Source: TMED14 sp964475135 (GTDB lineage: Bacteria; Bacteroidota; Bacteroidia; Flavobacteriales; Schleiferiaceae). From it: a stretch of DNA of 64,000 bases. Of this stretch, positions 50,572 to 58,256 are shown one piece after another. The notes under the pieces were generated by a model that ran no database searches, was not told the origin of the DNA, and saw only the letters and a program-made list of their open reading frames with translations. The translations under genes and the position numbers were made by a program. The stretch spans positions 1 to 64,000 of the forward strand of contig CAYYWL010000004.1 in assembly GCA_964475135.1 (NCBI GenBank), read 5' to 3'. Numbering within the stretch: position 1 is the first letter of the stretch; every line of letters starts with the position of its first letter.

Positions 50572-52414
50572 ACGCGGGGTCGTCTTTTTCAATTTTCAGG
50601 TGGTCCATGATGAACTCCTGGCGTTCGGGGGTATTCTTACCCATGTAGAATTCAAGCAGCTGTTCGATCTGCTCTTTGCCAAGCATGACGGGCTCAAGTC
50701 GAATATCGGAACCGATAAACATCTTGAATTCACCCGGAGAAATTTCGCCCAAACCCTTGAATCGCGTGATTTCAGGTTTGCCTCCGAGTGATTCCATCGC
50801 CGACTGTTTCTCGCGCTCGTCGTAGCAGTAGAACGTCTTTTGCTTGTTCCGCACGCGAAACAGCGGAGTCTGCAAAATGTACAGGTGCCCTTCTTGCACC
50901 AACTCTGGGAAGAACTGCAAGAAAAACGTAATCAACAGCAAGCGAATGTGCATACCGTCGACGTCGGCATCCGTCGCGATCACCACATTATTGTAGCGCA
51001 GGTCTTCCAAACCATCTTCGATGTTGAGCGCCGCCTGCAGCAGGTTGAATTCCTCGTTCTCGTATACAACTTTCTTGGTCAACCCGTAGCAGTTCAGCGG
51101 CTTACCCTTAAGGCTAAATACGGCCTGGGTCTGCACGTCGCGCGAGGCGGTTATGGATCCCGAGGCGGAATCACCTTCGGTGATGAACAGCGTCGTCTCA
51201 AGCCGGCGGTCGTGCTTGATGTCGTTGTAGTGCACCTTGCAGTCGCGCAGCTTGCGGTTGTGCAGGTTGGCCTTTTTGGCGCGCTCGCGCGCCAACTTTT
51301 GAATGCCCGCCAGGTCTTTGCGCTCGCGCTCAGCCCTCAAAATCTTCTTTTGAATGGCATCGGCCACCTCAGGATTGCGGTGCAAAAAGTTATCGAGCTC
51401 GGTCTTCAGAAAGTCCAGTACAAACGCGCGAACCGAGGGTCCCTCGGGGCCCATGTCTTGGCTGCCGAGCTTGGTCTTGGTCTGCGACTCAAATACGGGC
51501 TCAATGACTTTGATACTGATCGCTCCGATCACGCTTTGGCGAATGTCAGCCGCGTCGTACTGCTTGTTGTAGTGGTTGCGGAGCACGGTGACCAGGGCTT
51601 CGCGAAACGCGCCTTGGTGCGTTCCGCCTTGAGTCGTGTGCTGGCCGTTGACAAACGAGTAGTACTGCTCGCTCTGGCTGCGCTCGGCGTGCGTGAGTGC
51701 CACCTCGATGTCTTCACCTTTGAGGTGAATGATGTCGTGCATCACTTCGCCACTCAAGTTGTTGGCGAGCAAATCTTTGAGGCCGTTCTCTGAGAAGTAC
51801 TTCTGGCCGTTGAGGTAGATACTGAGGCCGGGGTTCAGGTAGACGTAGTTCCACACCATCCGCTCGACGTACTCCATCTGAAAGCGGTAGTTGTGAAAAA
51901 TTGTGGCGTCGGGGGTAAACACCACTTTAGTTCCATGGCGGGCCGTCGTAGCCTCGAGCTGGCCTTCTTCTTGAAGGATTCCGCCTGTGAAGCGCGCCGT
52001 CTTTGACTGCCCGTCGCGAAACGCTTGAACCATAAAGTTGGACGAAAGCGCGTTGACGGCCTTGGTACCGACTCCGTTGAGGCCGACCGACTTTTTGAAT
52101 GCCTTCGAATCGTACTTGGCACCGGTATTCATCTTCGATACGACGTCGACCAGCTTGCCAAGCGGAATTCCGCGGCCGTAGTCGCGCACCGTCACCGACC
52201 CGTTCTGCACGCTAATCTCTACGGTTTTGCCACCGCCCATGACGAATTCGTCAATCGAATTGTCAACAACCTCTTTGATCAGAATGTAAATGCCGTCGTC
52301 GGCGCTGCTGCCGTCACCGAGCTTACCGATGTACATCCCGGGCCTAAGGCGGATGTGCTCCTGCCATTCAAGGCTGCGAATGTTGTCTTCGGTATAGAGT
52401 ACAGGCTCGGTCAT
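50561..52414 (-). CDS. parE: DNA topoisomerase IV subunit B, ParE
   Basis: A 617-residue GHKL ATPase subunit of topoisomerase IV. Motifs: EVVDNSIDEFVMGGGKTVEI with the Mg-binding Asn, VRDYGRGIPLG, SVGLNGVGTKAVNALSSNF, the Toprim-domain TLFITEGDSASGS, and VVIATDADVDGMHIRLLLIT with Asp metal ligands. GEISPGEFKMFIG is near the C-terminus. Together with parC it decatenates chromosomes. The ATG at 52412-52414 follows a TAGATTCG word 9 nt upstream, a weak promoter match. The 111-bp region to the GNAT gene has no other feature that I recognise. Confidence 0.95.
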   Translation of the reverse strand: MTEPVLYTEDNIRSLEWQEHIRLRPGMYIGKLGDGSSADDGIYILIKEVVDNSIDEFVMGGGKTVEISVQNGSVTVRDYGRGIPLGKLVDVVSKMNTGAKYDSKAFKKSVGLNGVGTKAVNALSSNFMVQAFRDGQSKTARFTGGILQEEGQLEATTARHGTKVVFTPDATIFHNYRFQMEYVERMVWNYVYLNPGLSIYLNGQKYFSENGLKDLLANNLSGEVMHDIIHLKGEDIEVALTHAERSQSEQYYSFVNGQHTTQGGTHQGAFREALVTVLRNHYNKQYDAADIRQSVIGAISIKVIEPVFESQTKTKLGSQDMGPEGPSVRAFVLDFLKTELDNFLHRNPEVADAIQKKILRAERERKDLAGIQKLARERAKKANLHNRKLRDCKVHYNDIKHDRRLETTLFITEGDSASGSITASRDVQTQAVFSLKGKPLNCYGLTKKVVYENEEFNLLQAALNIEDGLEDLRYNNVVIATDADVDGMHIRLLLITFFLQFFPELVQEGHLYILQTPLFRVRNKQKTFYCYDEREKQSAMESLGGKPEITRFKGLGEISPGEFKMFIGSDIRLEPVMLGKEQIEQLLEFYMGKNTPERQEFIMDHLKIEKDDPAYVG

Positions 52415-52525
52415 GATATCCTGCGAATCTAACGCAAAACATCACTGCAAACCCGCGCCACCAAAGGGAGTTTTCAACAGAATAATCCTCTAACCGCGAC
52501 CCACTATAGACGTTAATTTTACCTC

Positions 52526-53035
52526 ATGGTATCCTCGGAATTTCAGTCACCAAGACTAATCCTACGGCAATGGACCCCCGAAGATGCTCGATTCATGTAC
52601 CAACTAAATCTTGACCCCCAAGTACTGGAGTACACGGGAGACGGAGCTTTTGAATCGGTTCACGATGCTCGTACCTTCATCGAGAACTACAGACAGTACC
52701 AACTTCACGGTTTTGGACGCTGGCTAATCGTTCGCCATGCGGATGGAGCTAAATTGGGCTGGTGCGGATTGCGTCGGGCCGATAACCGGCTCGAAGTAGA
52801 TCTCGGGTTTCGATTGGCTCAGGAATACTGGGGACAGGGCTTTGCTTCAGAAGCTGCTTTAGCCTGCCTCAACTACGGACACCAATACCTCGAAATCCCC
52901 GAAATAATTGCACGAACCCACCGAAGTAACCTACGTTCCCAGCGCGTTCTTGAGCGAATCGGTATGCACTTTGAAGGTGAATGCGCCTTTGATTCCGAGC
53001 CAGGATACTGGTACCGCAGTACCTATCCGAGTTAA
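52526..53035 (+). CDS. GNAT-family N-acetyltransferase (RimJ/RimL-like)
   Basis: A 169-residue acetyltransferase. It opens with the RimJ/L-type SPRLILRQWTPEDARFMYQL. It has motif A EVDLGFRLAQEYWGQGFASE (acetyl-CoA pyrophosphate loop Q-x-x-W-G-x-G-x-A) and motif B HRSNLRSQRVLERIGMHFEG. Substrate is unknown: ribosomal protein N-termini or small amines or antibiotics are possible. Codon use is more AT-rich than the neighbours (many AAT, ATA, TTG and CTA), hinting at recent acquisition or at weak selection. Its TAA stop shares a TTAA palindrome with the convergent ychF stop. Confidence 0.9.
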   Translation: MVSSEFQSPRLILRQWTPEDARFMYQLNLDPQVLEYTGDGAFESVHDARTFIENYRQYQLHGFGRWLIVRHADGAKLGWCGLRRADNRLEVDLGFRLAQEYWGQGFASEAALACLNYGHQYLEIPEIIARTHRSNLRSQRVLERIGMHFEGECAFDSEPGYWYRSTYPS

Positions 53036-53871
53036 ACGTTAAAACGGAAGTGCAGGACGTCCCCGTCCTTCACGAGGTACTCGCGGCCCTCAACGCGAAG
53101 GCGTCCGGCCTCGCGGCACGCAGCCTCTGAGCGGTACTTCACGTAGTCGTCGTAGCTAATGACCTCAGCGCGAATGAAGCCCTTCTCAAAGTCGCTGTGA
53201 ATGACCCCGGCGGCCTGCGGCGCGGTGGCTCCGCGCGGAATGGTCCACGCACGCACCTCTTTGACACCTGCTGTGAAGTAGGTATGCAGCTGAAGCAGGT
53301 TGTAGGCCTCGCGAATCAGGCGGTTTACACCGGGCTCCTCGAGCTCAAGGTCGTCGAGAAACATGCGGCGCTCCTCGTAGGTTTCAAGCTCGGCGATGTC
53401 GGCCTCGGTGGCCGCAGCTAGATGCAGCACCCCTGCCCCTTCTTCGGCCGCCATGGCGCGCACCTTTTCGACCCAGGCATTGCCCGTCTTGGCAGACGTC
53501 TCTTCGACGTTGCACACGTACATCACGGGCTTGTCGGTCAGAAGTTGGTAGTCAGCGATCCAATCGTTTTCTTCATCAGTCCGGTCAAATCCGCGTACGG
53601 ACTTACCCTGCTCAATATGCTTTTTGAGGCGCTCGGCCATATCTACTTCGCGAACGGCTTCGCGGGCTCCGCCCTTGGCGGCTTTGCGGGCACGGTCCAA
53701 GCGCTTTTCGAGTGTCTCGAGGTCCTTGAGCTGAAGCTCAAAGTCAATCGTCTCTTTGTCGCGAAGCGGATTCACGCTACCGTCCACGTGGGTAATGTTG
53801 TCGTTCTCAAAGCAGCGCAGGACGTGCAAAATCGCGTTGCATTCGCGGATGTTGCCCAAAAACTGGTTGCC
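53032..53871 (-). CDS. ychF: Redox-regulated ATPase YchF (Obg family), N-terminus lost in gap
   Basis: 279 residues of the C-terminal part are present, about three quarters of the usual 363-residue protein. The first readable residues GNQFLGNIRECNAILHVLRC are the YchF G-domain after the G3 motif. LTDKPVMYVCNVEE contains the altered G4 region (NxxE) that gives YchF its preference for ATP. The helical coiled coil (about DLETLEKRLDRARKAAKGG) and the C-terminal TGS domain with YFTAGVKEVRAWTIPRGATA and SDFEKGFIRAEVI are intact. Start and Walker A are in the 100-N gap. The stop overlaps the GNAT stop by 4 bp. Confidence 0.93.
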   Translation of the reverse strand, partial: GNQFLGNIRECNAILHVLRCFENDNITHVDGSVNPLRDKETIDFELQLKDLETLEKRLDRARKAAKGGAREAVREVDMAERLKKHIEQGKSVRGFDRTDEENDWIADYQLLTDKPVMYVCNVEETSAKTGNAWVEKVRAMAAEEGAGVLHLAAATEADIAELETYEERRMFLDDLELEEPGVNRLIREAYNLLQLHTYFTAGVKEVRAWTIPRGATAPQAAGVIHSDFEKGFIRAEVISYDDYVKYRSEAACREAGRLRVEGREYLVKDGDVLHFRFNV

Positions 53872-53971
53872 NNNNNNNNNNNNNNNNNNNNNNNNNNNNN
53901 NNNNNNNNNNNNNNNNNNNNNNNNNNNNNNNNNNNNNNNNNNNNNNNNNNNNNNNNNNNNNNNNNNNNNNN
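53872..53971. other. Assembly gap of 100 N between ychF and the transketolase N-terminal gene
   Basis: Exactly 100 N. It removes the ychF start (about 85 residues) and the transketolase N-subunit start (about 105 residues). The true length must therefore be at least about 600 bp plus the divergent promoters. Confidence 0.95.
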
Positions 53972-54502
53972 ACGCACGACGGCTTGCCCGGGGTGCGCAT
54001 CGCGAGCGGATCTCTGGGTCAAGGTCTGAGTGTCGCCGTAGGCGCTGCCCAAGCCAAGAAGCTCAACGGAGACAAGCACCTCGTCTACACCCTGCACGGA
54101 GACGGCGAACTTCAAGAAGGCCAGATTTGGGAAGCCGCCATGTACGCCGGCGCCAAAAAAGTAGACAACCTCATCGCTACGGTCGACGCCAACGGCCAGC
54201 AAATTGACGGCAGCACCGACGAAGTGCTTCCGATGGGCGACCTCGGCGCCAAGTTTGCCGCTTTTGGATGGGACGTCATGCACCTCGAGCACGGCAACGA
54301 CCTCGACGCCGTACGTGCTGCGCTTCGCGAGGCCGGAACTCGTACCGGCCACGGCAAACCCGTGGTGATCATCATGAAGACCGCCATGGGCCACGGTGTG
54401 GACTTCATGGCCGGAACCCACAAGTGGCACGGCGTTGCCCCCAACGACGACGAACTCGCACGCGCACTCGCGCAGTGCCCTGAAACGCTCGGAGACTACT
54501 AA
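53972..54502 (+). CDS. Transketolase, N-terminal (thiamine pyrophosphate-binding) subunit, 5' end missing
   Basis: 176 residues remain of a split transketolase N-subunit that is normally about 280 residues. The visible part begins THDGLPGVRIASGSLGQGLS and contains the TPP/Mg-binding motif HGDGELQEGQIWEAAMYAGA, followed by IATVDANGQQIDG and the end KWHGVAPNDDELARAL. It forms the catalytic unit with the C-terminal subunit encoded at 55910. A VWA gene starts 4 bp after its stop, between the two subunit genes. Its own start is lost in the gap. Confidence 0.92.
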   Translation, partial: THDGLPGVRIASGSLGQGLSVAVGAAQAKKLNGDKHLVYTLHGDGELQEGQIWEAAMYAGAKKVDNLIATVDANGQQIDGSTDEVLPMGDLGAKFAAFGWDVMHLEHGNDLDAVRAALREAGTRTGHGKPVVIIMKTAMGHGVDFMAGTHKWHGVAPNDDELARALAQCPETLGDY

Positions 54503-54506
54503 GTCC

Positions 54507-55898
54507 ATGCTGCGCCGCGGACTGCTCGCACTCCTCTTGCTCGTCGGATCCTTCGGGGCCTGGGCGCAGGGCGTGCTGCCTCCGCCTGAAAAAAAGCCCG
54601 AGCCCATTACGCGAATCCTCTTCGTGTTTGATGCCTCAAACTCCATGTATTCGCGGTGGCAAACCGGAACCCGTATGGAGGTAGCCCAGCGCCTCATGCG
54701 CGAACTGCTCGACAGCCTGTCGCGCATTGAAAACCCCAACTTCGAGCTCGCACTAAGGGTCTACGGGCACCAAAAACCGGTTCCGCCCCAGGACTGCAAC
54801 GACACGCGACTCGAGGTGGCCTTCAGCCCCAACTCGATTCCGCGCATCCAAAAAACCATTGCGGGGCTGCGCCCCATGGGAACCACGCCCATTGCCAACA
54901 GCATCTTGAAGGCGGGTGGCGACTTCCCAGAAGGCGAAAGCCGCAAAATCATTATTCTCATTACCGACGGCGTCGAGGCCTGCGACGGCGATCCGTGTGC
55001 GGCCTCAGCCATTCTTCAGAGCAAAGGGGTCACGCTCAAGCCCTTTGTCATCGGCATCGGACTGGACGCCAACTTCGCCCAGGATCTGGGATGCATCGGA
55101 ACCTACTTCGACGCCGGAGACGAACAGACCTTTGGCAAGGCCCTCAACGTCATCATGACACAGGCCCTCGACAACACCTCGGCCCAGATCAACCTGCAGG
55201 ACCACCGCGGCGTCTCGTACGAGACCGACGTGCCCGTCATCCTCTTCAACGCCACCAGCGGCGCGACCGAAGAGGCCATGATCCACACGATGAACTACGT
55301 CGGTTCGCCCGACACCCTCGACCTCGACCCCTTGGTGCCGTACCGCGGAACCGTCTACACCGTTCCACCCGTACACATCGGGGTTAGCAGCGTGCACGCC
55401 GGCAAGCACAACCACCTGGGCGCCAACGCCGCACAGGGCGGGCTTCGCCTTAATATGTACGGAATGCCGAGCCGCCAAACTCCGCCCCTCGCCGTCGTGC
55501 GTAAGCCGAATTCAACCGAAATCGTGCACGTGCAGCCCCTCGGCAGCGAGCAGCGCTACTTGGTCGGAACCTACGAACTCGACATCCTCACCCTGCCCCG
55601 CTACCGCAAAACCGTAGTAGTCGAGGGCGGCAAGACCACTGAACTGAGTATTCCCGCGCCCGGCAACGCAAGCCTTACTCTCAAAATCGCAAGCATCGGC
55701 GCCATCTTTTTGCGCGAGAACGACGACTGGACGTACGTGGTTCCGCTCGACCCCAACCAAACCCGCCAGGCCTTTGCCCTTCAGCCCGGATCCTACACCG
55801 TCGTCTACCGACCCAAAGCGGCCCAGCAAACCGCGTACAGCAAAAGCCAATCGTTTACCGTGACTTCAGGAGCCACGGCCATCGTTAACCTCCCGTAA
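54507..55898 (+). CDS. Exported von Willebrand factor A-domain protein located between the transketolase halves
   Basis: A 463-residue protein. Signal peptide is MLRRGLLALLLLVGSFGAWA (cut at AQ). The VWA domain (about residues 35-210) has an intact MIDAS: FVFDASNSMYSRW (DxSxS), the Thr in MGTTPIANSI, and the Asp in ITDGVEACDGDPCAAS. After it, the chain continues with three beta-rich modules (GGLRLNMYG; RYLVGTYELDILTLPRY; PGSYTVVYRPKAAQQ), which may be carboxypeptidase-regulatory or PEGA-like. Function unknown. The start ATG at 54507 lies 4 bp after the transketolase N gene and its stop is 11 bp before the C gene, so the three are probably co-transcribed. Confidence 0.88.
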   Translation: MLRRGLLALLLLVGSFGAWAQGVLPPPEKKPEPITRILFVFDASNSMYSRWQTGTRMEVAQRLMRELLDSLSRIENPNFELALRVYGHQKPVPPQDCNDTRLEVAFSPNSIPRIQKTIAGLRPMGTTPIANSILKAGGDFPEGESRKIIILITDGVEACDGDPCAASAILQSKGVTLKPFVIGIGLDANFAQDLGCIGTYFDAGDEQTFGKALNVIMTQALDNTSAQINLQDHRGVSYETDVPVILFNATSGATEEAMIHTMNYVGSPDTLDLDPLVPYRGTVYTVPPVHIGVSSVHAGKHNHLGANAAQGGLRLNMYGMPSRQTPPLAVVRKPNSTEIVHVQPLGSEQRYLVGTYELDILTLPRYRKTVVVEGGKTTELSIPAPGNASLTLKIASIGAIFLRENDDWTYVVPLDPNQTRQAFALQPGSYTVVYRPKAAQQTAYSKSQSFTVTSGATAIVNLP

Positions 55899-55909
55899 TT
55901 AGACACCCC

Positions 55910-56637
55910 ATGCACCCCTACACGAACCAAGGAAGCCAAGACACCCGCAGCGGATTCGGAGCCGGTCTGCTCGAACTCGGACGCAGCAACCCACACGTCG
56001 TCGCCCTCTGCGCTGACCTCACCGGTTCGCTCAAGATGGACGCCTTTGCCAAGGAGTTCCCCGACCGCTTCTTTCAGACCGGAATCGCTGAGGCACACAT
56101 GATAGGCATGGCCGCGGGACTCACGATCGGCGGCTGGATTCCGTTTACCGGAACCTTCGCCAACTTCTCAACCGGTCGCGTCTACGACCAAATCCGCCAA
56201 AGCATCGCCTACTCGGACAAAAACGTAAAAATCTGCGCCTCGCACGCAGGCCTCACCCTCGGCGAAGACGGTGCGACGCACCAAATCCTCGAAGACATCG
56301 GCCTCATGAAGATGCTTCCCGGAATGACCGTCATCGTTCCAGCGGACTACAACCAAACCAAAGCGGCCACCATCGCCCTGGCGGCCCACCACGGCCCGGC
56401 CTACCTGCGCTTCGGACGCCCCAAAGTCGCCAACTTCACCCCAGCCGACAAGCCATTCGTCATCGGTAAGGCCGACGTCCTCGTCGAAGGCACCGACCTC
56501 ACCATTGCCGCCACTGGCCACCTCGTCTGGGAAGCCCTCGAGGCCTCAAATTCCCTCGCCGCCCAAGGCATCTCGGCCGAAGTCATCAACTTCGCGACCA
56601 TCAAGCCCTTTGACACCGAGGCCCTCCTCAAGTCCGT
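55910..56637 (+). CDS. Transketolase, C-terminal subunit, 3' end missing
   Basis: 242 residues remain of a family member of about 315. It has the pyrimidine-binding motif DLTGSLKMDAFAKEFPDRFF, TGIAEAHMIGMAAGLTIGGW with the catalytic Glu, SHAGLTLGEDGATHQILEDI, and LRFGRPKV. It completes the split transketolase of the pentose-phosphate pathway. The protein is cut by the 100-N gap during the C-terminal domain. The small intergenic between the VWA gene and its ATG is only 11 bp. Confidence 0.93.
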
Positions 56638-56737
56638 NNNNNNNNNNNNNNNNNNNNNNNNNNNNNNNNNNNNNNNNNNNNNNNNNNNNNNNNNNNNNNN
56701 NNNNNNNNNNNNNNNNNNNNNNNNNNNNNNNNNNNNN
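56638..56737. other. Assembly gap of 100 N at the end of the transketolase C gene
   Basis: Exactly 100 N. It removes about 75 codons of the transketolase C subunit and the region between it and the next sigma factor gene. The true length must exceed 200 bp. Confidence 0.95.
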
Positions 56738-56760
56738 AGCTTTTCTGCATCTTAGCCTCG

Positions 56761-57276
56761 ATGCAGCCCGAAGCCCTTCGCGACTTTACCGAACTTGTGC
56801 AGCGCCACGCGGACCAATGGTACCGGGCGGCACTGCGCATTGTGCTGGACCACGGTTCCGCACAAGACTGTGTTCAGGATGCGAGCATTAAAATGTGGTC
56901 CAATTGGAACAGCTTTCGCGGTGATGCCCAGCGCAGCACCTGGGCGTACCGCTTTGTGGTCAATGAAGCCTTGAGCTCCAAACGACGCAGTCGTCCCGTG
57001 GCGACTACGGACCCCTCAGAACTTGCGGGTATCCCCGACAGCCCCTACTTCGAAGCCGATGCAGTGCTCAACTCCCTGTATGCGGCAGTGGCGCAGCTCC
57101 CGGAACAGCAGCGGCTCGTGTTCCAGTTCCGCTACTTTGACGAGCTGCCGTACGCCGACATCGCCCACATCCTCGGAACCAGCCAAGGCGGACTCAAAGC
57201 CAACTACCACCATGCCGTTGCCAAAATCAAAAAAACCATGGTCGGATTAAACCTTGACCTCCATTCGGAATCCTAA
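56761..57276 (+). CDS. RNA polymerase ECF sigma factor
   Basis: A 171-residue sigma-70-like factor. Region 2 includes GSAQDCVQDASIKMWSNWNS and STWAYRFVVNEALSSKRR. Region 4 (about 105-160) has AVAQLPEQQRLVFQFRYFDE, LPYADIAHILGTSQGGLKAN and YHHAVAKIKKTM. It is followed by a small membrane protein and a Spy/CpxP-like periplasmic protein, an arrangement typical of Bacteroidota envelope-stress loci. The ATG at 56761 lies 24 bp after the gap, so the promoter is partly hidden. TGCATCTTAG just upstream is a poor -7 match. Confidence 0.93.
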   Translation: MQPEALRDFTELVQRHADQWYRAALRIVLDHGSAQDCVQDASIKMWSNWNSFRGDAQRSTWAYRFVVNEALSSKRRSRPVATTDPSELAGIPDSPYFEADAVLNSLYAAVAQLPEQQRLVFQFRYFDELPYADIAHILGTSQGGLKANYHHAVAKIKKTMVGLNLDLHSES

Positions 57277-57290
57277 GTACAACCAAGCCC

Positions 57291-57623
57291 ATGAACCTCA
57301 GCACTGAACCCCTCAAGAGACGCGACGGAATCCACGTTCCGGACGACTTCGCCGCCCAACTGGCCGAACAAGCCACCCGCGCAGCGGTGGCGGCCACGCA
57401 ACGCCGCACGCGGATGCTTCAGCTCACCTGGACGGCCACGGCTATTGCTGCGGTATTCGCCGGAGTCCTACTCAGCGTTCGTCCCAATTCGGCGCCAGCA
57501 GTTAACACAACCATGCAACTATCCGTTGATGAGGCCTGGACCGCCCTAGAACAGGGTGAGGTCACGCTTACCGACGACGAGCTGCTTGAGCTCGCTGAAC
57601 TTCATGGAATTACCTCCCTCTAA
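57291..57623 (+). CDS. Small single-pass membrane protein, putative anti-sigma factor
   Basis: A 110-residue protein. The N-terminal 40 residues are soluble and start NLSTEPLKRRDGIHVPDDFA. One membrane helix is at about 44-63 (QLTWTATAIAAVFAGVLLSV). The C-terminal segment is acidic and helical (LEQGEVTLTDDELLELAELH). No anti-sigma zinc motif is visible, but the position directly after an ECF sigma gene, the short N-terminal soluble domain and the single helix fit a membrane anti-sigma or a regulatory partner. It begins 14 bp after sigma. Confidence 0.6.
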   Translation: MNLSTEPLKRRDGIHVPDDFAAQLAEQATRAAVAATQRRTRMLQLTWTATAIAAVFAGVLLSVRPNSAPAVNTTMQLSVDEAWTALEQGEVTLTDDELLELAELHGITSL

Positions 57624-57632
57624 ACCAATCCA

Positions 57633-58109
57633 ATGATGATTAAAAACCTCCTTATCGCCCTCGCCCTTATCGGCACGGCCGCAACGGCCCAAACCCGTCC
57701 TAACCCCGGAACGCGTCCTGGTCAAGCTAAAGAGCGCATCGAATCCGCCAAAATCGGATTCATCACCCGCGAACTTCAGCTCACCCCTGACGAAGCCAAG
57801 GCATTTTGGCCCATTTACAACGCCATGGAAGCCGAACTCAAAAAAGCGAACCGCGACCCCCTGCGCGAAGGCCTCAAAACAGTGCGCGGTGAAGGCGGAA
57901 TCGACAACCTCTCCGACGCCCAAGCCCGTGAGCTCCTCGCAGAGATTGACAAGGTTGGCGCCGAGCGCGAAGCGATCCGGCGCACGTACCAGAAAGAATT
58001 TCTTAAGGTGCTTCCGCCGCAAAAAGTCCTCAAGCTCCATGTGGCCGAACGCAAATTCAAGCAAGAAGTCATGGAACGACTACGCGACGCCCGCAACCCG
58101 AGAGCGTGA
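57633..58109 (+). CDS. Spy/CpxP-like periplasmic helical protein
   Basis: A 158-residue protein with signal peptide MIKNLLIALALIGTAATAQ. The mature part is helical with an LTxxQ-like motif (RELQLTPDEAKAFWPIYNAM), then AQARELLAEIDKVGAEREAI and VLPPQKVLKLHVAERKFKQE. This resembles the Spy/CpxP family of ATP-independent periplasmic chaperones and metal-stress sensors, and Bacteroidota homologues follow ECF sigma/anti-sigma pairs. It is the probable periplasmic output or feedback partner of the sigma locus. A strong terminator follows within 10 bp. Confidence 0.78.
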   Translation: MMIKNLLIALALIGTAATAQTRPNPGTRPGQAKERIESAKIGFITRELQLTPDEAKAFWPIYNAMEAELKKANRDPLREGLKTVRGEGGIDNLSDAQARELLAEIDKVGAEREAIRRTYQKEFLKVLPPQKVLKLHVAERKFKQEVMERLRDARNPRA

Positions 58110-58118
58110 TAAATTTCG

Positions 58119-58144
58119 AAATCCGGTTTTAACCGGATTTTTTT
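58119..58144 (+). terminator. Intrinsic terminator of the sigma locus
   Basis: AAATCCGGTT, loop TT, AACCGGATTT, then TTTT. The stem is a 10-bp perfect inverted repeat. Its right arm AACCGGATT recurs twice downstream. Confidence 0.85.
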
Positions 58145-58232
58145 ATTCCCTTCCCTACCAAATATTAGGGTATAACCGGATTCCGAAAATTGCATCATCG
58201 CACATTCGAGGTTAACCGGATTCTAAAAAATT
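58129..58232 (+). repeat. Three copies of TAACCGGATT in the region upstream of the aminotransferase
   Basis: TAACCGGATT occurs with its AACCGGATT core at 58131, 58174 and 58214, spaced 43 and 40 bp apart, each followed by an A/T-rich stretch (TTTTTTATT, CCGAAAATTG, CTAAAAAATT). The first copy is also the right arm of the terminator. The two downstream copies are upstream of the ATG at 58257 and might be operator sites. Confidence 0.55.
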
Positions 58233-58256
58233 TCACCCACCCCGTACCTTAGCGGA

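Noticed and set aside
50840..51793. 317-codon plus-strand frame antisense to parE
   Set aside because: Opposite a conserved gene; no family resemblance and no promoter box.
52415..52525. Region between parE and the GNAT gene searched for a further gene or RNA
   Set aside because: Only a weak TAGATTCG box for parE and AT-rich sequence; no ORF, hairpin or repeat worth naming.
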